In this document: one piece after another, positions 31,301 through 39,045 of the stretch
Layout: each line of letters begins with the position of its first letter
Position numbering within the stretch: the first letter of the stretch is position 1
Source of the DNA: Amycolatopsis anabasis
GTDB taxonomy: Bacteria; Actinomycetota; Actinomycetes; Mycobacteriales; Pseudonocardiaceae
Direction: 5' to 3'
Assembly: GCF_009765355.1 (NCBI RefSeq)
Contig: NZ_VTHK01000068.1
Span: forward strand, 1-43,568
Length of the DNA: 43,568 nucleotides
Program-made: the position numbers and the translations under genes
Notes under the pieces: generated by a model
What the model saw: only the letters and a program-made list of their open reading frames with translations
The model's database searches: none
What the model was told of the DNA's origin: nothing

Positions 31301-31698
31301 CGCTGGCGCACGCCGAGGCGTCCCGGGGCCGGGCCGGGACCGCCGCGGAATGGGCCGACCGGGCCGAACGCGTCCGGCACCCCGCGCACGCGACGAACGC
31401 CGCGATGGCCGACCTGATCCGGGCCCATTCGCTGACCGCCGACGACCCGGCCCGCTCGGCCGAGCTCGCGCTGCGCGCCGCCGGGGCGTTCCGGTCCGCC
31501 GGGCTGCGGTTGGAGGAAGGCCGGGCCCAGCTGCGCGCCGGGCTGAGCCTGGCGGGCGCGGGACGTGCCGAGCGCGCGCTGACCGAACTCGCGGCCAGTG
31601 CCGCGCTGTTCGACGCCTGCGGGGCACGCGATCTGCACATCCAGGCCCTCCGCGCCCGCGACGAACTCAACCGGCGGGCGCACTCGTCGAAGGCGTGA
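28312..31698 (+). CDS. AfsR/SARP-type regulator: winged helix, BTAD, NB-ARC, TPR-like C-terminus
   Basis: A 1128-residue STAND-type regulator. Start taken at GTG 28312 (VAVEFRLLGGVEAKVDGRPV) after the run AAGGGGGGC; GTG 28309 and 28288 are alternatives. Domains: OmpR-like winged helix (about 1-95, SVEQLIDRVWAEDPPNRARN), BTAD (about 100-245), NB-ARC ATPase (about 260-560) with P-loop IDGMAGVGKTALALRVAHHL, Walker B-like KVLVVLDNAAD and LPLALRIAAARLRTRP, then a helical, TPR-like C-terminus. Such proteins activate antibiotic or developmental genes, gated by ATP and effector binding. It converges on a similar gene (31730-35095), sharing about 30% identity by eye and the same core. Confidence 0.92.
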   Translation: MAVEFRLLGGVEAKVDGRPVDLGHARRQCVLVALLVEANHAVSVEQLIDRVWAEDPPNRARNALHGYLGKLRGALAGAPGVAINRSPGGYVLTADEQSVDLHRFRHLLAQARAAEDDRALALYQQALDLWQGEAFAGLDSTWVATVRSALDQERLAAELDHTDVRLRLGQHAELLPALSAQAERRPLDERLAGQLLLALYRAGRQAEALAHYERTRLRLAEELGADPSPPLRELHQRILRSDQTLAHAPATEPPPRNDLPGDVADFTGRESEIRRLFAAVADADRTGVTVAISAIDGMAGVGKTALALRVAHHLADRYPDGQLFLDLHGHAEGRQPVAPATALAGLLRAVGVPIEEIPDSVAERASRWRAELAKRKVLVVLDNAADAAQVRPLLPGAAGSLTLITSRRRLPELDTTCSLSLELLPPDDAVELFTRVAGPRRAAAEPGAVAEVARLCGYLPLALRIAAARLRTRPAWSVAHLADRLGDEQRRLAELSAGDRSVAAAFALSYQHLAPERQRLFRLLGLVPGPHWDAYLAAALTGAPVADAEDGLEQLLDVHLLTQPAAGRYQLHDLLAEHAHAVALQEEPAESRNAAVDRMLRYYRTAGARAVETGFPVPGLTDRFESATATTDLPEFTGDRSLTWLRTERPNLAAAHRLVPDTSGTLPLRLDLLALLSFAQCFGGQGVEGIDTTRQLLALIPPGDDLRRMTAIKLCATVERLLGSPGTAKSLLLGELSRLPQQRAAEAAPLYLRLVVEHLSTGEVAEADPLLDVLDAMELGTTVRFIVAVFRAMAAYLSGDIPATLSRLDSADRLIREPNPATTTIWLEPAAFLCWVEVKAGRWDSGLARMDRTIEIARASGQNYVLEKHVVASLSAAKAFVVARMGRLAEATALAAEAVAIARRIDLPETMMSTLSAQTLVLSWTGDHDRALRAGAEAASLARSRQDWTSIIARCAPGLAKIYAGDLDAGRASAQAACDEYEFVVRDETEILVVLEALAHAEASRGRAGTAAEWADRAERVRHPAHATNAAMADLIRAHSLTADDPARSAELALRAAGAFRSAGLRLEEGRAQLRAGLSLAGAGRAERALTELAASAALFDACGARDLHIQALRARDELNRRAHSSKA

Positions 31699-31729
31699 GG
31701 CTTCCGCGCCTCCCGGCCGGTCTGTCCAC

Positions 31730-34700
31730 TCACGACAGTCGAAGGCGTTCCCGGACCTCGTCGGCCGCGGGCGCGCCGATGGCCGTGTAGACGGTCAGGG
31801 CCAGCCGCCAATGACGGCGAGCCCGGGGCCGGTGGCCGAGACCGTGGTGCGCGTCGCCGAGGCCGTGGTGGGCGCGGGCCTGCTGGCCGCGGTCGCCGGT
31901 TTCGCGGGCGACCGCCAGCGCCCGCCGGTGCCACGCGCGGGCTTCTTCGTACCGGCCGAGCCGGTGGCGGACCGAACCGAGTCCGTCCAGCGCCCGGCCT
32001 TCCCCGGCGCGGTAGCCGATCTCCCGGGCCAGTTCCAGGGCCGCCTCGTGCCGCTCGACGGCGTCCGCGAAGTCACCCTGCGCCTCGTGCACCGAACCGA
32101 GGCCGGACAGCGCGTCGCTTTCCCTTGCGCGGTAACCGATCTCGCGGGCGATCGCCAGGGCACGCGAATGGTGCTCGCGGGCGTCGGGCAGGCGGCCCAG
32201 CCGCATGCTGTCGGTGCCGAGGCCACCCAGTGCGCAACATTCGTCGGCCCGGTTGCCGATGTCGCGGGCGATGGCCAGCGCCCGCTGGTGGTGCTCGAGC
32301 GCTTCGGCGTACCGGCCGAGCCGTTCCAGTACGAAACCGACGTTGGAAAGCACATGCCCTTCCCCCGTGCGGTGCCCGATGTCCACGGCGATCGCCAACG
32401 CCCGCCGGTGCAGCTCCAGTGCCTCGGCGTACCGGCCCAGCGACTCGTGGATCTCGCCGATGCGGCACAGCACGAAACCTTCGTTCGCGCGGTGGCCGAT
32501 CTCGCGGGCGATCGCCAGCGCCCGCCGGTGATGCTCGAGCGCCTCCCGGTACTGACCCAGATGCCTGCGGGTGACGCCGAGTTCGCACAAGGTGAAGCAT
32601 TCGCCCGGCCGGTGGCCGATCTCGCGGGCGATGGCCAGCGCCTGCCGGTGATGTTCGACGGAGTCGGCGTGGTTCCCGAGCCTCTCGTACACGATGCCGA
32701 GATTGGACAGCGCGTCTCCCGCGCTGCCGCGATCCTCCATGTCGCGGGCGATCGTGAGCGCCCGCCGGTTGACGTCGATGGCGTCGGCGTAACGCCCGAA
32801 CTCCGCGTAGACCACGCCGAGATCGCGGAGCACGTCTCCTTCGAGGCCGTGGTCGCCGATCTCCCGGAAGATCGCCAGCGCCCGCTCGTAGTGGAGGCGG
32901 GCCTGCTCGTACTGGTCCAGCCGGTAGCAGTCGTAGCCGAGGCGGTGCAGCGCCTGGCCTTCACCGATCCGGTCGCCGAGCCCGCGAGCGGCGGCCAGGG
33001 CGTGCGTGTCCAGGGTGACGGCGTCGGCGACGCGGTACCGCAGGTGGAGGTAGTGACCGAGGATGGACGACTGCCGCCAGGCGTGGGCGTGCCGGTCGTG
33101 ATCGGCGACGCGTGCGGCGGCGGCCAGGAGGTTGGGGCGTTCGGCGTCCAGCCACGCGAGGGCCTGGTCGTATGCGGTCAGCGGCGCCGGGTCGGGCAGT
33201 TCGGGCCACCGGTTTTCCTCGTGCGGGCTGAGGGTGTTCACGGCCGCCGCGGCGGTGTGCAGGTAGTAGTCGAGCAGGCGGCCGAGCGCGGTGCGGCACG
33301 CGCTTTCGGATTCGTCCTGCTGGGCCTTGTCCCCGGCGTAGTGGCGCAGGAGGTCGTGGAAGCGGTACCGCCCCGGCTCCGGTTGCTGCAGCATGTGCAC
33401 GTCCACCAGCGCTTCGAGCAGCGATTCGGCGTCCTCGCGGGCACAGCCGGTGAGCGCGGCGGCGGCGTGGGCGTCGAAGTTCGGGCCGGGGACCAGGCCG
33501 AGCAGCCGGAACAGGCGCTGCTGCGCACCGGTCAGGTTCCGGTAGGACAGGTCGAACGCGGCGGGCACGCTGCGGTCTCCGGCGGCCAGTTCGGTCAGCC
33601 GCCCGCAGCCCTGGCGCAGCCGGTCGGTCAGGTACCGCAGCGTCCAGGCGGGGCGGGTGCGCAGCCGGGCGGCGGCGATCCGGATGGCCAGCGGCAGCCG
33701 CCCGCACAGGTCCACCACCTCGTCCAGGGCCTCGGGCTCCGCGGTGATCCGGCCGTCGTCCACGATCGTGGCGAACAGGTCAGCGGCATCGGCGTGCGGC
33801 AACCCGTCCAGCGACAGCGTGTGGGCGCCCTCCAGATCGACCATCCGGCGGCGGCTGGTGACCAGGGCCACGCACCGGGCCGTGCCCGGCAGCAGCGGCC
33901 GCACCTGGTTGGCGCATGCGGCGTTGTCCAGCACCACCAGGGCCCGGCGGCCCGCGAGTTCGGCTCGCCAGAGCGCCGTGCGCGTGGCGGGTTCGTTGGG
34001 GATCCGCTCGCCCGGAACGCCCAGCGCGCGCAGCAGAGTGTCCAGGGCGTCCATGGGATCGACGGGCTGATCGTCCTCGGTGTGGCCCTGCAGATCGAGG
34101 TACAACCGCGCGTCGGGGTAGGCCTCGGCCAGCCGGTGAGCCGCGTGCACCGCCAGCGCGGTCTTGCCGACCCCCGCGGGGCCGTCGATCGCCTGGATCA
34201 CCGTCGCGGTGGCCGACCGCGCCCCGGAGACCGCAGTGAGCAGCCGGTCCAGTTCGGCCTCCCGCCCGGTGAAATCGGTGACGTCGTGGGGCAGCGTGTC
34301 GCGCCTCGGCGCCGGTTCGGGCCGCGGTTCGGCGTCCCCGCGCAGGATCCGTTCGTGCAGCTGCCGCAGTTCTTCCCCGGGATCGACGCCCAGTTCCTCG
34401 GCGAGCCGGCGGCGCGCGTCGCGGAAGACCTCGAGCGCGGCGGCCTGCCGCCCGCTCTGCCAGAGCGCCCGCATGAGCAACGCCCGGAACCGTTCCTGCA
34501 ACGGATATCCGTCCACCAGCCGGGTGAGCTCGGCGACGCTTTCGGTGGCCCGGCCGCGGTCCAGGTCAGCGGTGAACCGGAGTTCGAGCGCGGTCAACCG
34601 GCGTTCGTGCAGCCGCCGCCGCTCGGCCTCCAGCAGCGGACCCGCCAGCCCGCCGAACGGCTCCCCGTGCCACAGGGCCAGTGCCGCCTCGGCCTCCCCG

Positions 34701-35095
34701 GCCGCGGCGGCCAGGTCGCCTGCGCGGTGGTGCTTCGCGGCCGCGTCGACGTGCCGTTCGAACTCGGCGACGTCGAGTTTCGCGGGGTCGCCGCGCAGCA
34801 GGTAACCGGCCTTCGTCGAGACCAGCGCCGGCTCGCGTTCCCCGGGCTCGCCGCCGTCGCGCAGCACGCGGCGGAGCCGGCTGATGTAGGTCTGCACCGC
34901 GTTGCGGGCGTCCCGCGGCACGTGGTCGCCCCAGACCGCGTCGACGATCCGGCGCGCCGGAACCGGCCGGTTCAGCTCGAGCAGCAGCACGGCCAGCACC
35001 GCCTGCTGTTTCGCCCACCCCAGTTCGATCTTCTGGTCGGCGTGCCAGGCCGTCACCGGCCCCAGCACCGAATACCGGATATCCCCTGGCCCCAT
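31730..35095 (-). CDS. AfsR/SARP-type regulator with an extended TPR array
   Basis: A 1121-residue protein from ATG 35095 (MGPGDIRYSVLGPVTAWHAD); GTG 35110 is an alternative. It has the same order as the gene it converges on: winged helix (PARRIVDAVWGDHVPRDARN), BTAD, NB-ARC with P-loop IDGPAGVGKTALAVHAAHRL, LVVLDNAACANQV and LPLAIRIAAARLRTRP. From about residue 720 to the end run about nine 40-residue TPR units with consensus GLGxxxxxLGRYxEALEHHR and RALAIAREIGxR. These make a DNA repeat with a 120-base period. The TPR array probably senses a protein or peptide. No obvious terminator separates it from its convergent neighbour (31 bases). Confidence 0.92.
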   Translation of the reverse strand: MGPGDIRYSVLGPVTAWHADQKIELGWAKQQAVLAVLLLELNRPVPARRIVDAVWGDHVPRDARNAVQTYISRLRRVLRDGGEPGEREPALVSTKAGYLLRGDPAKLDVAEFERHVDAAAKHHRAGDLAAAAGEAEAALALWHGEPFGGLAGPLLEAERRRLHERRLTALELRFTADLDRGRATESVAELTRLVDGYPLQERFRALLMRALWQSGRQAAALEVFRDARRRLAEELGVDPGEELRQLHERILRGDAEPRPEPAPRRDTLPHDVTDFTGREAELDRLLTAVSGARSATATVIQAIDGPAGVGKTALAVHAAHRLAEAYPDARLYLDLQGHTEDDQPVDPMDALDTLLRALGVPGERIPNEPATRTALWRAELAGRRALVVLDNAACANQVRPLLPGTARCVALVTSRRRMVDLEGAHTLSLDGLPHADAADLFATIVDDGRITAEPEALDEVVDLCGRLPLAIRIAAARLRTRPAWTLRYLTDRLRQGCGRLTELAAGDRSVPAAFDLSYRNLTGAQQRLFRLLGLVPGPNFDAHAAAALTGCAREDAESLLEALVDVHMLQQPEPGRYRFHDLLRHYAGDKAQQDESESACRTALGRLLDYYLHTAAAAVNTLSPHEENRWPELPDPAPLTAYDQALAWLDAERPNLLAAAARVADHDRHAHAWRQSSILGHYLHLRYRVADAVTLDTHALAAARGLGDRIGEGQALHRLGYDCYRLDQYEQARLHYERALAIFREIGDHGLEGDVLRDLGVVYAEFGRYADAIDVNRRALTIARDMEDRGSAGDALSNLGIVYERLGNHADSVEHHRQALAIAREIGHRPGECFTLCELGVTRRHLGQYREALEHHRRALAIAREIGHRANEGFVLCRIGEIHESLGRYAEALELHRRALAIAVDIGHRTGEGHVLSNVGFVLERLGRYAEALEHHQRALAIARDIGNRADECCALGGLGTDSMRLGRLPDAREHHSRALAIAREIGYRARESDALSGLGSVHEAQGDFADAVERHEAALELAREIGYRAGEGRALDGLGSVRHRLGRYEEARAWHRRALAVARETGDRGQQARAHHGLGDAHHGLGHRPRARRHWRLALTVYTAIGAPAADEVRERLRLS
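31850..32900 (-). repeat. Tandem 120-base repeats encoding TPR units
   Basis: The bases encoding RALAIAREIG recur about every 120 bases (for example near 31910, 32030, 32150, 32270, 32390, 32510, 32630, 32750, 32870), each unit one 40-residue TPR. They lie fully within the reading frame of the second AfsR-like gene. Confidence 0.75.
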
Positions 35096-35121
35096 GCCCT
35101 TCCCCGTCACCCCGGCCCGCC

Positions 35122-35127
35122 AGGATA
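35122..35127 (-). promoter_or_regulatory. Possible -10 box of the second AfsR-like gene
   Basis: TATCCT on the minus strand lies about 27 bases before ATG 35095, in the 108-base gap behind the GH43 gene. The -35 region is not clear. Confidence 0.28.
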
Positions 35128-35203
35128 GAAGACCGGGGAGTTCCCAACTAGCGCCGAACGAGTGGGGTCGGCCTTCCCGAGGCGGACGCGGTGCGCGCGT
35201 TCC

Positions 35204-37456
35204 TCACGGACGATGGATCCGGAAGTAGTCGAACGCCGCCGTGACCGGCGGGACGTTGCCGCCGTGCGCCACCAGGCCGACGCGCGGCGCGGGGCCGGGC
35301 GGGAACGTCCACGTGCCGCCCCAGGTCCAGTGCTCGCCGTCGCGGCTGGCCGCGCCGCGGAACCGGTGCTCCCCGCTCGCCGGATCGACGGTGTGCGCGA
35401 GCCGCAGCCAGGTCGTCACGGCCGGGGCGGTCAACGCCATCCCGCCGAACGCGAGCCGCCCGGCGAACGGCAGTTCCCGCCCGTACTCCAGTTGCCGGGT
35501 GTTCCACAGCGCGACCTGGCTCAACCGCGCGAAATCGTCGTCCCCGGCGTAGGCGATCAGCCCCGCCTGTTCGAAGTTGCGCGCGGTGTTCTCCCCGAGA
35601 TCCAGTTCCAGCCTGGTTTCCACGACGTACTCGCCGCGCGGCGGATCGCGCAGCAGCACGCTCGCGTCGTTCCCGGCGCCCACCAGATCTGCGGCCTGCG
35701 TCGGCCAGCGCAGCGCACCCGATTCCACCTTCGCCGCCGGATCCGGCCGGATCCACGTCCAGCCGCCGGTGTTCCCGCCGTCGAACTCGTCCGAGGCCGC
35801 CGGGTCCAGCCGCCCGACCCGCGGTGGCGGCTCCGCCGTCCGCACCGGGCGCGCCGCATGCGCCGCCGACACGTTGTCCACTTCGGACACTCCGCGCGCG
35901 GTGACCGCGAACTCGCCCGCGCGGCGCGGCACCACCCGCGTCTGCTCGGCGATCGGGTCACCGAGCCGGGCGTCGGTCACCGCCGCGTCCAGCACCGAAT
36001 CGCGCAGGTGCACGCTGATCGAATGCCAAGTGTCGTAACGGAAATCCGCGGGCAATGGGGTCCGGCGAACCACCCCGCCCGCCCCGGTGACCAGTGCCGC
36101 GGCCCGCCGGTCGACGGTGACCGCCACCCCGCCCGCCACCACCCCGGCGGCCGAATCCGCGCCCGGCACGCGCACATCCAGTTCGACGTGCACGTCGGCC
36201 GGAACCGGCCGAGTGGACACCAGCCGATCGGTTCCGGCCGGGAAATGCCGGACCAGGCCACCGGAATCCGGATCGGCCCGCGCGACCACCCGCCAGCCCG
36301 GCGCCGGGGCGCGCCACCCGGGACCGAGTGCGTCCCGTTCGAACCGGTCGTCGACGCTCCCACCGGCGACCGGCGCCCGCTGCCCTCCGGTCGACGCGCC
36401 CGCCCCCGCCCGGACCACCGGCCACTCGTCGATCCAGTCCAGCCGGTCGAGCAGCATCGGCCGCTCCACCTCGCCGTACGGTTCGTCCAGATACGGGTCG
36501 GCGCGGTCGATCGCGTGGTAGGCCAGCCAGTCCTGCCCGGCGGCATCGGTGACCACGGAGTTGTGCCCGGTGCCGATCCACCGGTTGCCGTTCGGCTGGA
36601 TCACCGGGGTGCCGCCCACCCGCGAATCCAGCAACGACAAGCCGTCGCGGTCGACGAACGGCCCGGTGGGTGTCCGGGATCGCGCGGCGAACACGCTGTA
36701 CCCGGTGGCGGGCCCCGCGCAGCAGTTCGCGGCCGAGCCGAACAGGTAGTACCAGCCGCCCCGGCGGACGACGTAGCCGCCCTCGTACCGGTCGGCGATC
36801 GCGATCCGGGTCGGCGGCCCGGTCCGGCGCAACCCGTCCGCGGACAGCGGCACCACGAACAGGCCGCCGTAGTAGGAGCCGTAGTACAGCCACCGCCCGC
36901 CTTCGGTGTCGATGATCATCGCCGGATCGAACGTCCACCGGAACCCGCCGTGCTCACCGGGCGCCGGGGGCACGATCGGCGCGCCGAGTTCGGTCCACGG
37001 CCCGGTCGGCGCGGGCGCGGTCGCGACGCCGATCGCGGAATCGCCGCCCGCGTTCAGGATCGTGTCGGTGACGGTGAAATACACCAGGTACCGGCCGTCG
37101 GCATAACGGACGTCCGGCGCCCAGAAGCCCGCGTCCGCGGCCACCCAGGCGGGCCGGTTCGCGGCGGTGAACACGTCGGCCACGTGCTCCCAGCGCACCA
37201 GATCGGGCGAGCGCAGGATCGGGATCAGGTGTTTCGCGTGCTCGCCCTCCCACAGCGGATCGCCGGTGCCGAACGCGTACCAGAAACCGTCCTTGCCGCG
37301 GATGACCGCCGGATCGGCGAACGTGTCGGCCGCCGCGGCGGCCACCGGATTGGCGTAGCGGCGCGAAGTTTCCGGCTCGGCGAACGCCACCCCGACCGGA
37401 ACGACGAGCACGGCGACGAACGCCAGCGCGAGCGCCGCGCGCAGCGAACCACCCAT
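35204..37456 (-). CDS. Secreted GH43-family glycoside hydrolase (arabinanase/xylosidase-like)
   Basis: A 750-residue protein from ATG 37456, with a Sec signal peptide (MGGSLRAALALAFVAVLVVP, cleavage near VAFA). The five-bladed GH43 propeller (about 32-350) shows the catalytic base Asp in ADTFADPAVIRGKDGFWYAF, Asp in RWTFDPAMIIDTEGGRWLYY and the acid Glu in YEGGYVVRRGGWYYLFGS. GTGHNSVVTDAAGQDWLAYH may hold the central-site His. Two concanavalin-like beta-sandwich domains follow (about 365-530 and 560-748). The enzyme probably releases arabinose or xylose from plant polysaccharides; the exact bond cannot be read. Confidence 0.87.
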   Translation of the reverse strand: MGGSLRAALALAFVAVLVVPVGVAFAEPETSRRYANPVAAAAADTFADPAVIRGKDGFWYAFGTGDPLWEGEHAKHLIPILRSPDLVRWEHVADVFTAANRPAWVAADAGFWAPDVRYADGRYLVYFTVTDTILNAGGDSAIGVATAPAPTGPWTELGAPIVPPAPGEHGGFRWTFDPAMIIDTEGGRWLYYGSYYGGLFVVPLSADGLRRTGPPTRIAIADRYEGGYVVRRGGWYYLFGSAANCCAGPATGYSVFAARSRTPTGPFVDRDGLSLLDSRVGGTPVIQPNGNRWIGTGHNSVVTDAAGQDWLAYHAIDRADPYLDEPYGEVERPMLLDRLDWIDEWPVVRAGAGASTGGQRAPVAGGSVDDRFERDALGPGWRAPAPGWRVVARADPDSGGLVRHFPAGTDRLVSTRPVPADVHVELDVRVPGADSAAGVVAGGVAVTVDRRAAALVTGAGGVVRRTPLPADFRYDTWHSISVHLRDSVLDAAVTDARLGDPIAEQTRVVPRRAGEFAVTARGVSEVDNVSAAHAARPVRTAEPPPRVGRLDPAASDEFDGGNTGGWTWIRPDPAAKVESGALRWPTQAADLVGAGNDASVLLRDPPRGEYVVETRLELDLGENTARNFEQAGLIAYAGDDDFARLSQVALWNTRQLEYGRELPFAGRLAFGGMALTAPAVTTWLRLAHTVDPASGEHRFRGAASRDGEHWTWGGTWTFPPGPAPRVGLVAHGGNVPPVTAAFDYFRIHRP

Positions 37457-37540
37457 CGCGCGACACCCTTCGCCCGGCACCGTCGCCGTTCGCAGGCTCG
37501 CACGCGCACGCCCCGGAAAACGACCGCCAAGCGGCGGAAG

Positions 37541-37996
37541 TCAGCAGCGCAGAAGTCGCCGAGGCCCCGGCCCCTGGCAGGCGAGTTCGTCGTACGGATT
37601 GGCCAGCGCGCACCGGTCGATGGACAGGCAGCCGCAGCCGACGCAGTCGGTGAAATCGTCGCGCAGCTGTTCCAGGTGGCGGATGCGCTCGTCGAGTTCG
37701 GACTTCCAGCGCCGGGACAACCGTTCCCAGTCGGCGCGGGTCGGGGTCCGGGCGTCCGGCAGTTCGGCGAGCGCGGCCCGCACGTCGGCGAGTGGGATCC
37801 CGACCCGCTGGGCGATCCGGATCAGCGCCACGCGCCGCAGCGTGTCGCGCCGGTAGCGCCGCTGGTTCCCGGCGGTCCGCCGGCTGGTGATCAGGTGCTG
37901 GCGTTCGTAGAAGTGCAGCGCCGAAACGGCCACCCCGCTGCGTGCGGCGAGCTGCCCCACGGTGAGCTCGTGCTGATCCCAGCCTGCTTCGTTCAT
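37541..37996 (-). CDS. soxR: SoxR, [2Fe-2S] redox-sensing MerR-family activator
   Basis: A 151-residue regulator. The MerR winged helix is LTVGQLAARSGVAVSALHFY with ERQHLITSRRTAGNQRRYRR, the dimerisation helix RADWERLSRRWKSELDERIR and the cluster loop CVGCGCLSIDRC (CX2CXCX5C, all four cysteines present). Actinobacterial SoxR answers mainly to redox-active compounds such as endogenous quinones or phenazine-like antibiotics rather than superoxide. It is divergent from an FMN reductase whose promoter carries a SoxR-like operator. The cysteine spacing is exactly that of E. coli SoxR. Confidence 0.95.
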   Translation of the reverse strand: MNEAGWDQHELTVGQLAARSGVAVSALHFYERQHLITSRRTAGNQRRYRRDTLRRVALIRIAQRVGIPLADVRAALAELPDARTPTRADWERLSRRWKSELDERIRHLEQLRDDFTDCVGCGCLSIDRCALANPYDELACQGPGPRRLLRC

Positions 37997-38017
37997 CGCA
38001 CCGGTTTCCCGTCGAAG

Positions 38018-38048
38018 TTGACCTTAACAATACTTCAGGTTTTACCGT
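38018..38048 (+). promoter_or_regulatory. SoxR-regulated promoter of the FMN reductase
   Basis: TTGACC (38018-38023) and TACCGT (38043-38048) are separated by 19 bases, the over-long spacer typical of MerR-family targets. The spacer holds the palindrome ACCTTAACAATACTTCAGGT (38021-38040), which matches the SoxR half-site pattern CCTnAA...TTnAGG. Confidence 0.75.
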
Positions 38049-38100
38049 CGAGCGGACCGGTGGTCAAGAGCGAAGACCTCCGCCGAGAAAGGACATTTCC

Positions 38101-38643
38101 GTGTCAGACACTCATTTCCAACTCGCGGTGATCGTGGGCAGCGTCCGCGAGGGGCGGTTCGCGCCGGTCGTCGCGAACTGGTTCACCGGACAGGCGGCCC
38201 GGCGCGAGGACGTGCGGCTCGACGTCATCGATCTCGCCGAAACCGGGATTCCCGGCGACGGCTTCGGCGAACGGATCGGCGCGGCCGACGCCGTGGTGGT
38301 CATCACTCCCGAGTACAACCACGGCTATCCGGGGCCGCTGAAGAGCGCCATCGACTCGCTGAACCCGGAATGGCACGCGAAACCCGTCGGTTTCGTTTCC
38401 TACGGCGGGCTGTCCGGCGGGCTGCGCGCGGTCGAACAGCTGCGGATCGTCTTCGCCGAACTGCACGCGGTCACGATCCGGGAAACCGTCAGCTTCCACA
38501 TGGCGGGCGCGCAGTTCGACCGGGACGGCAATCCGCGCGACCCCGAGGCGGTCAACGCGGCCGCGAAGGCCCTGCTCGACCAGCTCGCCTGGTGGGCGCA
38601 CGCGGTGCGCGAAGCGCGATTGGTCCGCCCGTACGCCTCCTGA
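38101..38643 (+). CDS. NADPH-dependent FMN reductase/quinone reductase-like flavoprotein
   Basis: A 180-residue flavodoxin-fold protein from GTG 38101, with GAAAGGA upstream. The FMN phosphate loop is AVIVGSVREGRFAPVVANWF, the flavin/NADPH region ITPEYNHGYPGPLKSAIDSL, then PVGFVSYGGLSGGLRAVEQL. This family reduces FMN or quinones with NAD(P)H. Its promoter carries a SoxR operator and it is divergent from soxR, so it is probably induced by redox-active metabolites and helps to reduce them. A strong terminator follows 7 bases after its stop. Confidence 0.92.
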   Translation: MSDTHFQLAVIVGSVREGRFAPVVANWFTGQAARREDVRLDVIDLAETGIPGDGFGERIGAADAVVVITPEYNHGYPGPLKSAIDSLNPEWHAKPVGFVSYGGLSGGLRAVEQLRIVFAELHAVTIRETVSFHMAGAQFDRDGNPRDPEAVNAAAKALLDQLAWWAHAVREARLVRPYAS

Positions 38644-38649
38644 GCGATC

Positions 38650-38681
38650 GAGGGCCCTTCCCGCCCCCGGGAAGGGCCCTC
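38650..38681 (+). terminator. Strong stem-loop after the FMN reductase gene
   Basis: GAGGGCCCTTCCCG (38650-38663) pairs perfectly with CGGGAAGGGCCCTC (38668-38681) around a 4-base loop, 14 pairs, starting 7 bases after the stop codon. It isolates the SoxR-controlled gene from the ArsR operon. Confidence 0.82.
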
Positions 38682-38687
38682 AACGAC

Positions 38688-38718
38688 TTGACACCGCATA
38701 TGCCTATCGGGCTATATT
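38688..38718 (+). promoter_or_regulatory. Promoter of the ArsR-SRPBCC operon, probably leaderless
   Basis: TTGACA (38688-38693) and TATATT (38713-38718, 19-base spacer; CTATAT with 18) precede ATG 38725 by 7 bases, so transcription would begin at or near the start codon. The palindrome TTGCCACCATGGCAA (38717-38731) spans the -10 end and start and may be the ArsR operator. Confidence 0.6.
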
Positions 38719-38724
38719 GCCACC

Positions 38725-39045
38725 ATGGCAACAACGTTCGAGGTTCTGGCGGAGCCGCGGCGCCGGGAGATCCTGGATCTGCTGCGGGCGGGTGAGCGCC
38801 CGGTGGGGGATCTGGTCGAGCGGCTCACCCTGACCCAGCCGACGGTTTCGAAGCATCTCAAGATCCTCCGCGAGGCGGGCCTGGTCGAGGTCCGGCAGGA
38901 CGCGCAGCGCCGCTGGTACCGGCTGCGGCTGGAGCCGCTGATCGAGATCGACGAATGGCTCCGGCCGTACCGGCAGCTGTGGAACGACAGCCTGGATGCC
39001 CTCGAACGGCACCTGGACACCATGCCCGACGAGGAGGCGCGATGA
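38725..39045 (+). CDS. ArsR-family winged-helix repressor
   Basis: A 106-residue regulator: MATTFEVLAEPRRREILDLL, RAGERPVGDLVERLTLTQPT (HTH), VSKHLKILREAGLVEVRQDA and QRRWYRLRLEPLIEIDEWL. There are no Cys or His clusters for metal binding, which fits the common ArsR-SRPBCC type rather than a metalloregulator. Its stop overlaps the next start as ATGA (39042-39045). It is the first gene of an operon of three and likely represses its own promoter. Confidence 0.93.
   Translation: MATTFEVLAEPRRREILDLLRAGERPVGDLVERLTLTQPTVSKHLKILREAGLVEVRQDAQRRWYRLRLEPLIEIDEWLRPYRQLWNDSLDALERHLDTMPDEEAR

Noticed and set aside
28261..31683. Minus-strand 1140-codon frame opposite the first AfsR-like gene
   Set aside because: Low-complexity Gly/Gln/Arg translation, a usual shadow of the opposite, well-conserved gene.
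31850..32900. Regular repeats that could be mistaken for a CRISPR array
   Set aside because: The 120-base units are coding TPR repeats in frame; no short identical repeats with unique spacers.
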